Under the pieces are notes generated by a model. That model was not told where the DNA came from, ran no database searches, and was given only the letters and a program-made list of their open reading frames with translations. The position numbers were made by a program, and so were the translations under genes. Shown in pieces: positions 1 to 9,088 of a stretch of 21,508 nt of DNA. This stretch comes from Actinomycetota bacterium (GTDB lineage Bacteria > Actinomycetota > Thermoleophilia > Gaiellales > Gaiellaceae), in assembly GCA_013696185.1 (NCBI GenBank), contig JACCZA010000023.1, positions 1 through 21,508 on the forward strand. The letters run 5' to 3'. Within the stretch, counting starts at the first letter, position 1, and the number at the start of each line of letters is the position of its first letter.

Positions 1-201
1 GATGCGGTCGGCCTCCTGGGCGCTGACGTCGATCAGCCGCAGAACGGGACGCGCCACTCCCGCCGCCGCGTGCGTCGTCGCCGGCGCAACCGGCTCCTCG
101 AGGAGCGTGCCGAAGGCCGAGCACGACGGACAGCGCCCGAACCACCGTCCCGCCGTGTAGCCGCACTCGGTACACGCGAACTGCTGAGCCGTCTTTGCCA
201 C
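1..201 (-). CDS. radA: DNA repair protein RadA/Sms, N-terminal part (cut by window edge)
   Basis: RadA is a RecA-like ATPase/helicase that processes recombination intermediates in the cytoplasm. Only the first 67 codons are present; the gene runs off the left edge. They show the family's N-terminal C4 zinc finger: CTEC at residues 10-13 and CPSC at 24-27, with the characteristic GRWFGRCPSC and the following FGTL. The GTG at 201-199 is chosen because the reading places the zinc finger at its normal distance from the N-terminus; the ATG at 209 is out of frame with it. A -10-like TAGGAT ends six bases before the GTG, so the mRNA may be leaderless. It follows clpC on the same strand, a common order in Gram-positives (clpC-radA, often then disA), but a hairpin separates the two. 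The identification is firm although the RecA core is not visible. Confidence 0.9.
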   Translation of the reverse strand, partial: MAKTAQQFACTECGYTAGRWFGRCPSCSAFGTLLEEPVAPATTHAAAGVARPVLRLIDVSAQEADRI

Positions 202-207
202 CCGTCC

Positions 208-213
208 ATCCTA
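208..213 (-). promoter_or_regulatory. Candidate -10 box for leaderless radA
   Basis: TAGGAT fits the TANNNT form of an actinobacterial -10 element. It is followed by six bases and then the GTG start of radA, which would put the transcription start on or next to the start codon. No convincing -35 box is seen, and a weak SD-like GGA overlaps the element, so a leadered transcript remains possible. Confidence 0.4.
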
Positions 214-328
214 GGGGGACGGTCTGACGGGCTTCGTGCCGGAAGGGTGCCGAGCTCGTGTCGAAGCGGACTCGTGCTCGAGAGGCCCCGGCTCGCCCGC
301 AGACGGAGCAGAGCGGCCGAGGGAGCTA

Positions 329-358
329 CGAGACGGCGGCCTCGCGGCCGCCGTCTCG
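329..358 (-). terminator. Hairpin terminator candidate after clpC
   Basis: A perfect 13-bp inverted repeat (arms 329-341 and 346-358, loop TCGC) begins two bases beyond the clpC stop codon. It is very GC-rich and stable but has no T-tract on the minus strand, so it may act as a Rho-assisted or T-less terminator, or as a 3' stabilising hairpin. It separates clpC from radA. Confidence 0.6.
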
Positions 359-359
359 A

Positions 360-2903
<2,544 letters not shown>

Positions 2904-3016
2904 TGGTCCTCGATCCCCCTTTCCGCGAGCAGAATGTTGATGCGGCCACCGAACGGTGCCCGTCGATCGAGGAGACCGAACTGTAGCTGACGTCGCTGGG
3001 GTCGCCGCTGGCCCGA
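2904..3016. other. Intergenic region upstream of clpC
   Basis: These 113 bases separate the ligase stop from the clpC start. They hold a 5-bp inverted repeat CACCG/CGGTG with two central bases (2947-2958) and a weak -10-like TACAGT on minus (2985-2980). I see no CIRCE, HAIR or CtsR-like operator and no clear terminator for the ligase, so some read-through into clpC is possible. Confidence 0.35.
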
Positions 3017-4558
3017 TCAGGGCTCGCCGGCACCCGCCACGAGGCTTCGCCGCAGGATCTTCCCACTCTCAGTCTTCGGCAACTCGGGCAAAAAGATGAC
3101 CTCTCGGGGCACCATGTGGTTCTCGAGCCGCGCGCGGCAGTGACGCTTGAGCCCGGCCTCCGACACCTCCGCGCCGGGGTCGAGGGCGACGAACGCACGC
3201 ACCGCCTGCCCGAGCACGGCGTCGGGAACGCCGACGACCGCGACCTCGCGCACGCCCGCCACCTCGTAGAGCGCGTGCTCGACCTCGAGGGGGCTGACCT
3301 TCTCCCCGCGTGTCTTGATCACGTCGTCCGTGCGCGAGACGAAGTAGAGGTAGCCCTCGTCGTCGGTGCGGAACAGATCGCCGGTGCGCAGGACGCGCTC
3401 GCCCGGATGCTCGCCCGGAACGACCGCCTCGGCGCTCAGCGCCGGCTTCTCCCAGTAGCCGGCCATCACGTGCGGGCCGCGCACGTGGAGGACGCCCGTC
3501 TCTCCGGGGGGCGCCGGCGCGCCGTCGGCTCCGAGCACGAAGGCGGCGGTCCCGGGGATCGCCCTGCCCACCGAGCGGGGGCGCTCGAGCACGAGCTCGG
3601 GCTCGAGGTAGCTGATCCGCGTGCACTCGGTCTGGCCGTACATGAGGAACACGCTCGCGCTCGGGAAGATGCGCACGATCCCCTCGAGGAAGTCGGGGGG
3701 CATGCCCGCACCGGCGTTCGTCACGCACCGCACCCGCTCCAGCCGGGGCTGCTCGCGCAACCCGAGCAGCGTCGCGAACATCGTCGGCACCCCCGGGAAG
3801 ACGGTGACCTCCTGTCGCTCGAGGCGCTCGAGCACCTGCAGAGGGAAGGCGAACGATCGCTCCAGTACGAGCGTCGCGCCCAGCCGGGCGGCGACCAGGA
3901 GCTGATTGAGCCCGTAGGTGAAGGCGAGTGGGAAGACGTTGAAGATGCGGTCGTCGGGGCCGAGCCGCAGGTAGCGGGAGACGCTCTCGGCGACGAAGAC
4001 CAGGTTTCCGTGCGTGAGCATCACGCCCTTCGGGACGCCGGTGCTGCCCGAGGTGTAGACGAGCGTGGCGACGTCCATGGGGATCGTGCCGACCGGCCGC
4101 GGCTCCGGCTCGGGGTCCCGGCTGAGGACGAGCCAGTCGAGGCTCGCAGGCGCCGCGCCCGGGGCGACGACCCGCAGATCACGGAGATCCGCGGGAGCCT
4201 CTGCCGGTGCGTCGGTCACGAGGAAGCGCGCGCCGCTGTCGACGAGCACCGCGCGCAGCTTGTCGGCCTTCACCTGCGGGTTGACGACGACGAAGATGCC
4301 CCCCGCGAGCGTCGTCGCGTACAGCGTCGCCACGCACGGCCAGGAGTTGGCCATGTGGATCGCCACCCGATCTCCCGGCTCGAGGCCGCACTCCTGCAGA
4401 CCGCGCGCCAGGCGGAGCGCCGTGTCGAGCAGCCGGCCGTAGGTGAAGGACTCGTCGTCGGCGACGAGCGCGACACGCTCGGGCGAGGTGGCCGCGGCGT
4501 GGAGCAGGCTGTCCCCCGCGAGCCAGGCGGCCGGACGGAGGCCCTCGAAGCCGTGCAC
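3017..4558 (-). CDS. AMP-forming acyl-CoA/acyl-ACP ligase (ANL superfamily)
   Basis: This is an adenylating enzyme that activates a carboxylic acid as acyl-AMP and passes it to a thiol, either CoA or a carrier protein. The 513-residue reading has the ANL motifs in order: the P-loop YTSGSTGVPKG (168-178), YGQTE (307-311), RTGDL (391-395), the hinge and DDVIKTRGEK (411-420), and PKTESGK with the C-terminal catalytic Lys near residue 500. The GTG at 4558 lies 8 bases after the amidotransferase stop; the open frame extends upstream only as Arg-rich shadow sequence. It shares a transcript with the amidotransferase and sits close to a divergently encoded acyl carrier protein, a likely acceptor. Ligase/amidotransferase/carrier sets also occur in exosortase-associated exopolysaccharide loci. 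The substrate cannot be read from sequence. Confidence 0.9.
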   Translation of the reverse strand: MHGFEGLRPAAWLAGDSLLHAAATSPERVALVADDESFTYGRLLDTALRLARGLQECGLEPGDRVAIHMANSWPCVATLYATTLAGGIFVVVNPQVKADKLRAVLVDSGARFLVTDAPAEAPADLRDLRVVAPGAAPASLDWLVLSRDPEPEPRPVGTIPMDVATLVYTSGSTGVPKGVMLTHGNLVFVAESVSRYLRLGPDDRIFNVFPLAFTYGLNQLLVAARLGATLVLERSFAFPLQVLERLERQEVTVFPGVPTMFATLLGLREQPRLERVRCVTNAGAGMPPDFLEGIVRIFPSASVFLMYGQTECTRISYLEPELVLERPRSVGRAIPGTAAFVLGADGAPAPPGETGVLHVRGPHVMAGYWEKPALSAEAVVPGEHPGERVLRTGDLFRTDDEGYLYFVSRTDDVIKTRGEKVSPLEVEHALYEVAGVREVAVVGVPDAVLGQAVRAFVALDPGAEVSEAGLKRHCRARLENHMVPREVIFLPELPKTESGKILRRSLVAGAGEP

Positions 4559-4566
4559 GGACCGGC

Positions 4567-6573
4567 TCAGCCGGCGGCGGCCACAGCCGCACCGACGGTA
4601 TCGCCGCGCACGAGCTTCGTCGCGACGGCCGGTGCCGCGAGCGCCGGGCGCGCGACGAGCTGCTCGTGCAGCAGCATCGTCGAGGTGACCCCGACGAGCG
4701 CCATCTCGTCCACCTCGGCAACGCCTTCCTCGAGGCGGCCGCGACACTTCTCGAGCAGGGTCGCCACCCGCCCGGGGGAGAAGATGCCGGCCTCGGCCAG
4801 CCGCTGCCCGCTCAGCAGATCGGCCACGTACTCCGGCGCGCCGGCGCCGACGAGGGCAGCCGCGATCGGGGCGCGGTAGGGCACCTTCGCCCGCGCACGG
4901 ATCTCCTCCGGCAAGAGCGAGGCCGTCGCCCGCCGGAGCAGGTACTTGTCCCGCAGGCCCCGCAGCCTGAGGCGGTCCGGCAGCGCCGCCGCGAGCTCGG
5001 CGACGCGATGGTCGAGAAACGGAAACCGGCCCTCGACCGAGTGCCCCATCAGCATGCGATCGCCCTGCGTGTGCAGCAGGTAGCCCTGGAGGAAGGTCTT
5101 CGTCTCCAGGTACTGCGCCTGGCCGAGGCCCGTGAAGCCTGCGAAGCGCGGGGGGAGCTGTCCGGCGAGCGTCTCCAGCACCTCGGCCTCCGCCGGCGCA
5201 CGGGCGAGGAAGTCGTCACCGAAGAGCCGCAGCGAGCGCGCGGTGTTCGCGAAGCGGATGCGATGGCTGTACAGCGGATCGCCGGTGTCCTCGAGTCCGC
5301 GGCGGAAGAAGCTCTCGAGGTACGCGCCTCCCCGGGAGCTGCCGCGCCCGAGCCCCGGATACAGCCGCCGCAGGAGCGCGGGCCGCAGTCGCGAGTCGGG
5401 CTCGCGGGCCCAGAAGCGCCTGATCTGGCTCTCCCGGAAGATGTCGTAGCCCGCGAAGAGCTCGTCGGCGCCCTCGCCCGTGAGCACGACCTTGATCCCG
5501 GCCTCCCGTACGGCTGCCGAGAGGCCGAGCATCGGAGCGAGCGCGGTGCGCAGGGTCGGCTGCTCGGCGAGCAGGATCGCGCGCGGCAGGAGCGAGGCGA
5601 TCGCCCCCGCGTCGAGGGTGCGCTGCGTCAGCTCGATCCCGAGCTCCTCCGCCATGCGGCGCTGGAAGCGGCTCTCGTCGTAGCGAGCGTCCGTGAAGCC
5701 GACGCCGAACGAGCGCAGACCGCCCCCCGAGTGCACCCGCGCAAGCGCAGCGATCGCCGACGAGTCGAGCCCGCCGCTCAGGTACGCCGCGACCGGCACA
5801 TCGGCACGCAGGCGAAGACGCGTCGAGTCGTCGAGCAGGCTGCGCAGCTCCTCGGCCGCCTCCCCCGGGTCCCGCCGCTCGCCGCCCGGGCGAGGGCTGA
5901 AGTCCAGGTCCCACCAGCGCCGACGCTCGACGAGGCCCCGCGGGCCCCAGCGCAGGAAGTGCGCCGGTGGGAGCTCGCGGACACCGCGGAAGGCCGAGCC
6001 GCCCGTCGACAGCGACCAGGCGGTGAAGCTCTCGACGAGGCCGGCGGGATCGAGCTCGCGCGCGGCTCGGGGATGGCGCAGGAGCGCCTTCGCCTCGGAG
6101 GCGAAGCAGAGCGCGCCGCCCCACTCGGCGAGGAAGAGCGGGCGGACGCCGAAGCGGTCCCGGGCGAGCAGGAGCTCGCGCGCACGCCGGTCCCAGACGG
6201 CGAAGGCGAAGTCGCCGTTCAGGTGGTCGAGGCAGCCGGTGCCCCACTCCTCGTAGGCGTGCACGAGCACCTCGGTGTCGCACGAGGTCGAGAAGCGGTG
6301 CCCCCTGCCGCGGAGCTCCTCGCGGAGCTCGACGTGGTTGTAGATCTCGCCGTTCTGCATCACCCAGAGGCTCTCGTCCTCGTTGGCGAGGGGCTGCTCG
6401 CCGCCCTCGAGATCGACGATCGCGAGCCGCCGGTTGACCATGCCGAACCGCTCGTCGAGGTAGAGACCGGTCCCGTCAGGGCCGCGGTGGGCGAGCTCTC
6501 CAGCCATCGTGAGCAGGAACCGGCTCGAGGCCTCGTCTCCCGAACCTGCGTAGATGCCGGCGAGGCCGCACAT
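4567..6573 (-). CDS. asnB: Glutamine-hydrolysing asparagine-synthase-like amidotransferase
   Basis: The 668-residue protein begins MCGLAG, so Cys2 becomes the N-terminal nucleophile of a class II glutaminase domain (about 2-210, with NGEIYNH at 74-80). The C-terminal half is an N-type ATP pyrophosphatase with SGGLDSS (266-272) and LTGEGADELFAGY (364-376). It would move ammonia from glutamine to an adenylated carboxylate. The ATG at 6573 is chosen because Cys must follow Met; upstream frame is intergenic. It is followed after 8 bases by the ligase and diverges from the carrier protein. It is longer than E. coli AsnB (about 550) and resembles the exopolysaccharide-linked amidotransferases, so the acceptor may be a sugar acid or carrier-bound acyl group rather than aspartate. 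That last point is inference. Confidence 0.92.
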   Translation of the reverse strand: MCGLAGIYAGSGDEASSRFLLTMAGELAHRGPDGTGLYLDERFGMVNRRLAIVDLEGGEQPLANEDESLWVMQNGEIYNHVELREELRGRGHRFSTSCDTEVLVHAYEEWGTGCLDHLNGDFAFAVWDRRARELLLARDRFGVRPLFLAEWGGALCFASEAKALLRHPRAARELDPAGLVESFTAWSLSTGGSAFRGVRELPPAHFLRWGPRGLVERRRWWDLDFSPRPGGERRDPGEAAEELRSLLDDSTRLRLRADVPVAAYLSGGLDSSAIAALARVHSGGGLRSFGVGFTDARYDESRFQRRMAEELGIELTQRTLDAGAIASLLPRAILLAEQPTLRTALAPMLGLSAAVREAGIKVVLTGEGADELFAGYDIFRESQIRRFWAREPDSRLRPALLRRLYPGLGRGSSRGGAYLESFFRRGLEDTGDPLYSHRIRFANTARSLRLFGDDFLARAPAEAEVLETLAGQLPPRFAGFTGLGQAQYLETKTFLQGYLLHTQGDRMLMGHSVEGRFPFLDHRVAELAAALPDRLRLRGLRDKYLLRRATASLLPEEIRARAKVPYRAPIAAALVGAGAPEYVADLLSGQRLAEAGIFSPGRVATLLEKCRGRLEEGVAEVDEMALVGVTSTMLLHEQLVARPALAAPAVATKLVRGDTVGAAVAAAG

Positions 6574-6583
6574 CGCCCCTCTG

Positions 6584-6613
6584 ACGATAGACGCGCTCTC
6601 GCGGGCCCCGCAA
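6584..6613 (-). promoter_or_regulatory. Candidate promoter of the amidotransferase-ligase operon
   Basis: On the minus strand TTGCGG (6613-6608) and TATCGT (6589-6584) are spaced by 18 bases, as in a SigA-type promoter. The predicted start is near 6577, almost at the ATG (6573). A GAGGGG stretch also lies just before the ATG. The call is by eye only. Confidence 0.4.
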
Positions 6614-6642
6614 GTCGCGCCCCCGGGCAGCGCCCGAACCGT

Positions 6643-6651
6643 TGCTAGACT
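6643..6651 (+). promoter_or_regulatory. Candidate extended -10 promoter of the carrier-protein operon
   Basis: TGCTAGACT combines a TGN extension with a TANNNT hexamer. It would start a transcript near 6658, about 40 bases before the GTG of the carrier protein. No good -35 is visible. It faces away from the amidotransferase promoter in the same 124-base divergent gap. Confidence 0.4.
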
Positions 6652-6697
6652 CCCGCGTCCGGTCAGCCCGCGCACCCCGCGCCTGCCCTCTCAAGCC

Positions 6698-6961
6698 GTG
6701 GTCGAGACCAGCACCGTCGAGCGAGATCTGCGGCGATTCCTCGCCAAGAACTTTCCGCTCGGGCGGAACGCCGACTCGCTCGGGAGCGGCGACAGCCTGC
6801 TCGAGGCGGGCGTGATCGACTCGACGGGTGTGCTCGAGCTGGTCGGCCACCTCGAGGACAGCTACGGGATCGAGGTAGCCGACGAGGAGCTCGTGCCGGA
6901 GAACCTCGACTCGATCGAGCACGTCGTGCGCTACGTCGAGACGAAGCTCGGGAGCACGTAG
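6698..6961 (+). CDS. Acyl carrier protein (phosphopantetheine-binding)
   Basis: This is a small acidic four-helix-type carrier of 87 residues. The phosphopantetheine attachment site is probably Ser42 in the motif EAGVIDSTG, with GDSLLEAG just before it and the helix III-IV pattern that closes such proteins (LDSIEHVVRYVETK). The GTG at 6698 gives a normal ACP length; the frame upstream is open but lies antisense to the amidotransferase. No clear SD is present. The stop is 2 bases before the NAD-synthetase-like gene, so the pair is co-transcribed. It is not in a fatty-acid synthesis context; the adenylating ligase encoded divergently is the likely loader. It would need a phosphopantetheinyl transferase from elsewhere in the genome. 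Confidence 0.85.
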   Translation: MVETSTVERDLRRFLAKNFPLGRNADSLGSGDSLLEAGVIDSTGVLELVGHLEDSYGIEVADEELVPENLDSIEHVVRYVETKLGST

Positions 6962-6963
6962 GC

Positions 6964-8007
6964 GTGCAGGCTGCCGGTCTCCTGTCGAGGGCGGCGCTCG
7001 AGATCGACGCCGAGCAGGTGACGGCGCAGATCGTCCACGACCTGCGCGAGGTCGTCCACGGCGAGCTACGACGCCGCGGCGGAGTCGTCGCGGTCTCGGG
7101 GGGCATCGACAGCGCGGTGGTGGTGGCCCTCTGCGCGCGCGCGCTCGGCCCGGAGGCGGTGCTCGCCGTGCTCATGCCCGAGCGGGACTCCGCCGGCGAC
7201 ACGCTCGCCCTGAGCCGCCTCGTCGCCGACAGCGTCGGCGTGCCGAGCCTCGTCGAGGAGATCAGCGAGCCGCTCGAGGCGATCGGCTGCTACCGGCGTC
7301 GCGACGAGGCGATCCGGGCCGCCCTGCCGGAGTACACGCCCGAGTGGGGGATCAAGATCGTCCTGCCGGGGCTGCTCGGCAGCGACCGCCTGCGCCTGTT
7401 CTCGCTCGTCGCCCGCCCGCCCGGCGGCGAGGAGCGCACCGTGCGCCTGCCCGCCGCCGCCTACAGCGCGATCGTCGCCGCCACGAACTTCAAGCAGCGC
7501 ACGCGCAAGATGCTCGAGTACTTCCACGCCGACCGGCTCGGGTACGCCGTCGTCGGGACGCCGAACCGGCTCGAGCACGATCAGGGCTTCTTCGTCAAGG
7601 GCGGCGACGGCCTCGCCGACGTGAAGCCGATCGCTCATCTCTACAAGACACAGGTGTACCGGCTCGCCGAGCATCTGGGGATTCCGGCCGAGATCCGCGA
7701 GCGGCCGCCGACCACCGACACCTACTCGCTGCCCCAGAGCCAGAGCGAGTTCTTCTTCTCGATCGACCACGAGACGCTCGACCTCTGCCTCTACGCGCGG
7801 AACGAGGGCCTCTCGCCCGAGGCCGTGGCTCCAGCCGTCGGCCTGAGCGCGGAGGACGTACGCCGCGTCTTCGACGACATCGACGGCAAGCGGCGGGCCA
7901 CCCGGTACCTGCACCTGCCCGCCCGGCTCCTGACCGGACCGGGGGCGGCTGCCCCCGGGGCAATCGGCGAGGCCGGCGCAGCTTCCGGAGCTCAGCCGAG
8001 CCCGTAG
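6964..8007 (+). CDS. nadE: NAD-synthetase (NadE)-like ammonia-dependent ATP pyrophosphatase
   Basis: The protein (347 residues) has the N-type pyrophosphatase loop SGGIDS (45-50), a conserved NFKQRTRKML stretch (175-184) and a block from GTPNRLEHDQGFF to GGDGLADVKPI (198-223) that matches the NH3-dependent NAD synthetase signature. It lacks a nitrilase/glutaminase domain. It differs from housekeeping NadE in having extra sequence between about 122 and 165 and a C-terminal half with TTDTYSLPQSQSEFFF where PTADL-like sequence is usual. The GTG at 6964 follows the carrier gene by 2 bases, with GGGAG nine bases ahead. The last 16 bases overlap the convergent GT4 gene. It could make NAD, but pairing with a carrier and close to an AsnB-like enzyme suggests amidation of another adenylated acid (inference). 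Confidence 0.8.
   Translation: MQAAGLLSRAALEIDAEQVTAQIVHDLREVVHGELRRRGGVVAVSGGIDSAVVVALCARALGPEAVLAVLMPERDSAGDTLALSRLVADSVGVPSLVEEISEPLEAIGCYRRRDEAIRAALPEYTPEWGIKIVLPGLLGSDRLRLFSLVARPPGGEERTVRLPAAAYSAIVAATNFKQRTRKMLEYFHADRLGYAVVGTPNRLEHDQGFFVKGGDGLADVKPIAHLYKTQVYRLAEHLGIPAEIRERPPTTDTYSLPQSQSEFFFSIDHETLDLCLYARNEGLSPEAVAPAVGLSAEDVRRVFDDIDGKRRATRYLHLPARLLTGPGAAAPGAIGEAGAASGAQPSP
7939..7958 (-). terminator. Hairpin in the 3' end of the NadE-like gene, downstream of GT4
   Basis: A perfect 8-bp stem (7939-7946 with 7951-7958, loop GGCT) lies inside the plus-strand gene's last codons and 33 bases past the stop of the minus-strand GT4 gene. It may end the GT4 transcript. There is no T-tract, and the encoded Gly/Ala/Pro-rich tail is poorly constrained. 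Confidence 0.4.
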
Positions 8008-9071
8008 GCGGCGAGCGTGCGAGCGGTCATCGCCTCGCGCGAGAACAGCCGGCGCACGCGCTCCCGGGCTCGCTTGCCAAGCGCCTCGCGGAGTCCCTCG
8101 TCGGCATGGATGCGGCGGAGCGCCGCGACTGCCTCCTCGGTGCTGGAGACGAGCAGTCCCGCGGATCCCAGCGCCTCGCGAATCGGCGGCAGATCGGTCG
8201 CCACCACCGCCTTCCCGGCGCCCATCGCCTCGAGCAACGCGAGCGGAAGGCCCTCGAACGCGGCCAGGTGCAAGACCACGTGCGCCCGCGCGAGCTCTGC
8301 CTCCGCCCGTCGGCGCGGCAGCCAGCCGCTGACCGAGACGCCTGCCGCCGCGAGTGCGTCGGCGCGCGGTCCGTTGCCGATCCAGACGAAGTCCGCGTCG
8401 AGCTCCGCCCGCAGGGTCGAGGCGATCTGCGCGAACTGATCGGGCCGGCGCTGGTAGGCGGCGCGGCCGAGGGACATCACGACGAAGCGGGCGCCGGGGC
8501 CCGGGCCTGCGTCCGCCGGCAGGGCGATCCCGTTCTGGACGACCGCGACGCGTGAGGCGCCGACGAGGCGGGCGGCCTGGGCGCCCTCCGCGCGCGACAC
8601 GGCCAGCGTGATGCCGCGCGCGCCGAGCAGGGTCTCGCTCGTAGCGCTGATCGTCCGCACCGGCCACGGCAGGGAGGCGTTCGCGAACGCGTAGGCGTGC
8701 GGGCTGTAGAAGACCTGCCATCCCGGAGCGCGGACGAGCGCGCGGAGCGCGCCGGCGTAGGTGGAGTGAAGGTGGAGCACGCCGCCGCGGCGGCCGGCGG
8801 TGAGGCGACGCACCTCGAGCGCGGCCCTGAGCGTCGTGCCGAGGGCGCCCGGGAGGTTGCGTCTGCCCCAGCCCGGGATCTCGACGAGCCGCAACCCCGG
8901 ATCGAAGACCGCTCGCAGGTCAGGGGGAGTCTCGGGGCGACGGCCGTGGACGAGGATCGTCTCGTAGCCCCGCGAGACCGTGTCGGCGGTCAGGGCTCGG
9001 AGCACCTCGAGCACGCCCCCACCGAGCGCCTCGCAAACGTGGACGATGGGCCCGCGGGTCGGGCCCGGCAC
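7992..9071 (-). CDS. Glycosyltransferase family 4 (GT-B fold)
   Basis: This is a cytoplasmic sugar transferase of about 359 residues. The C-terminal nucleotide-sugar domain has the retaining GT4 signature: Glu273 and Glu281 in FEGLPLALLEAMGAGK form the EX7E motif, followed by VVATDLPPIREAL. The N-terminal domain has an early Gly-rich loop (EALGGGVLEVLRAL, near 14-27) and an HLHSTYAG stretch (100-107), as in WcaL/RfaB-like enzymes. The GTG at 9071 starts 17 bases after the stop of the phosphoglycosyl transferase; longer readings overlap that gene. It is the last gene of the minus-strand run and converges with the NadE-like gene, sharing 16 bases. It probably adds a sugar to the lipid-linked primer. 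Donor and acceptor are unknown. Confidence 0.88.
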   Translation of the reverse strand: MPGPTRGPIVHVCEALGGGVLEVLRALTADTVSRGYETILVHGRRPETPPDLRAVFDPGLRLVEIPGWGRRNLPGALGTTLRAALEVRRLTAGRRGGVLHLHSTYAGALRALVRAPGWQVFYSPHAYAFANASLPWPVRTISATSETLLGARGITLAVSRAEGAQAARLVGASRVAVVQNGIALPADAGPGPGARFVVMSLGRAAYQRRPDQFAQIASTLRAELDADFVWIGNGPRADALAAAGVSVSGWLPRRRAEAELARAHVVLHLAAFEGLPLALLEAMGAGKAVVATDLPPIREALGSAGLLVSSTEEAVAALRRIHADEGLREALGKRARERVRRLFSREAMTARTLAAYGLG

Positions 9072-9088
9072 GGGGCTCGAGCCAGGGG

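Noticed and set aside
2904..3016. Heat-shock operator (CIRCE, HAIR or CtsR type) upstream of clpC
   Set aside because: None of the known consensus half-sites is visible; only a 5-bp dyad is present.
3116..4879. A 587-codon plus-strand frame opposite the AMP ligase
   Set aside because: It is antisense to a ligase with all ANL motifs; the translation is Arg/Glu/His-rich and has no recognisable fold.
4666..6648. A 660-codon plus-strand frame opposite the amidotransferase
   Set aside because: It covers the antisense of a clear AsnB-like gene and reads as Arg/Glu/Ala-rich shadow.
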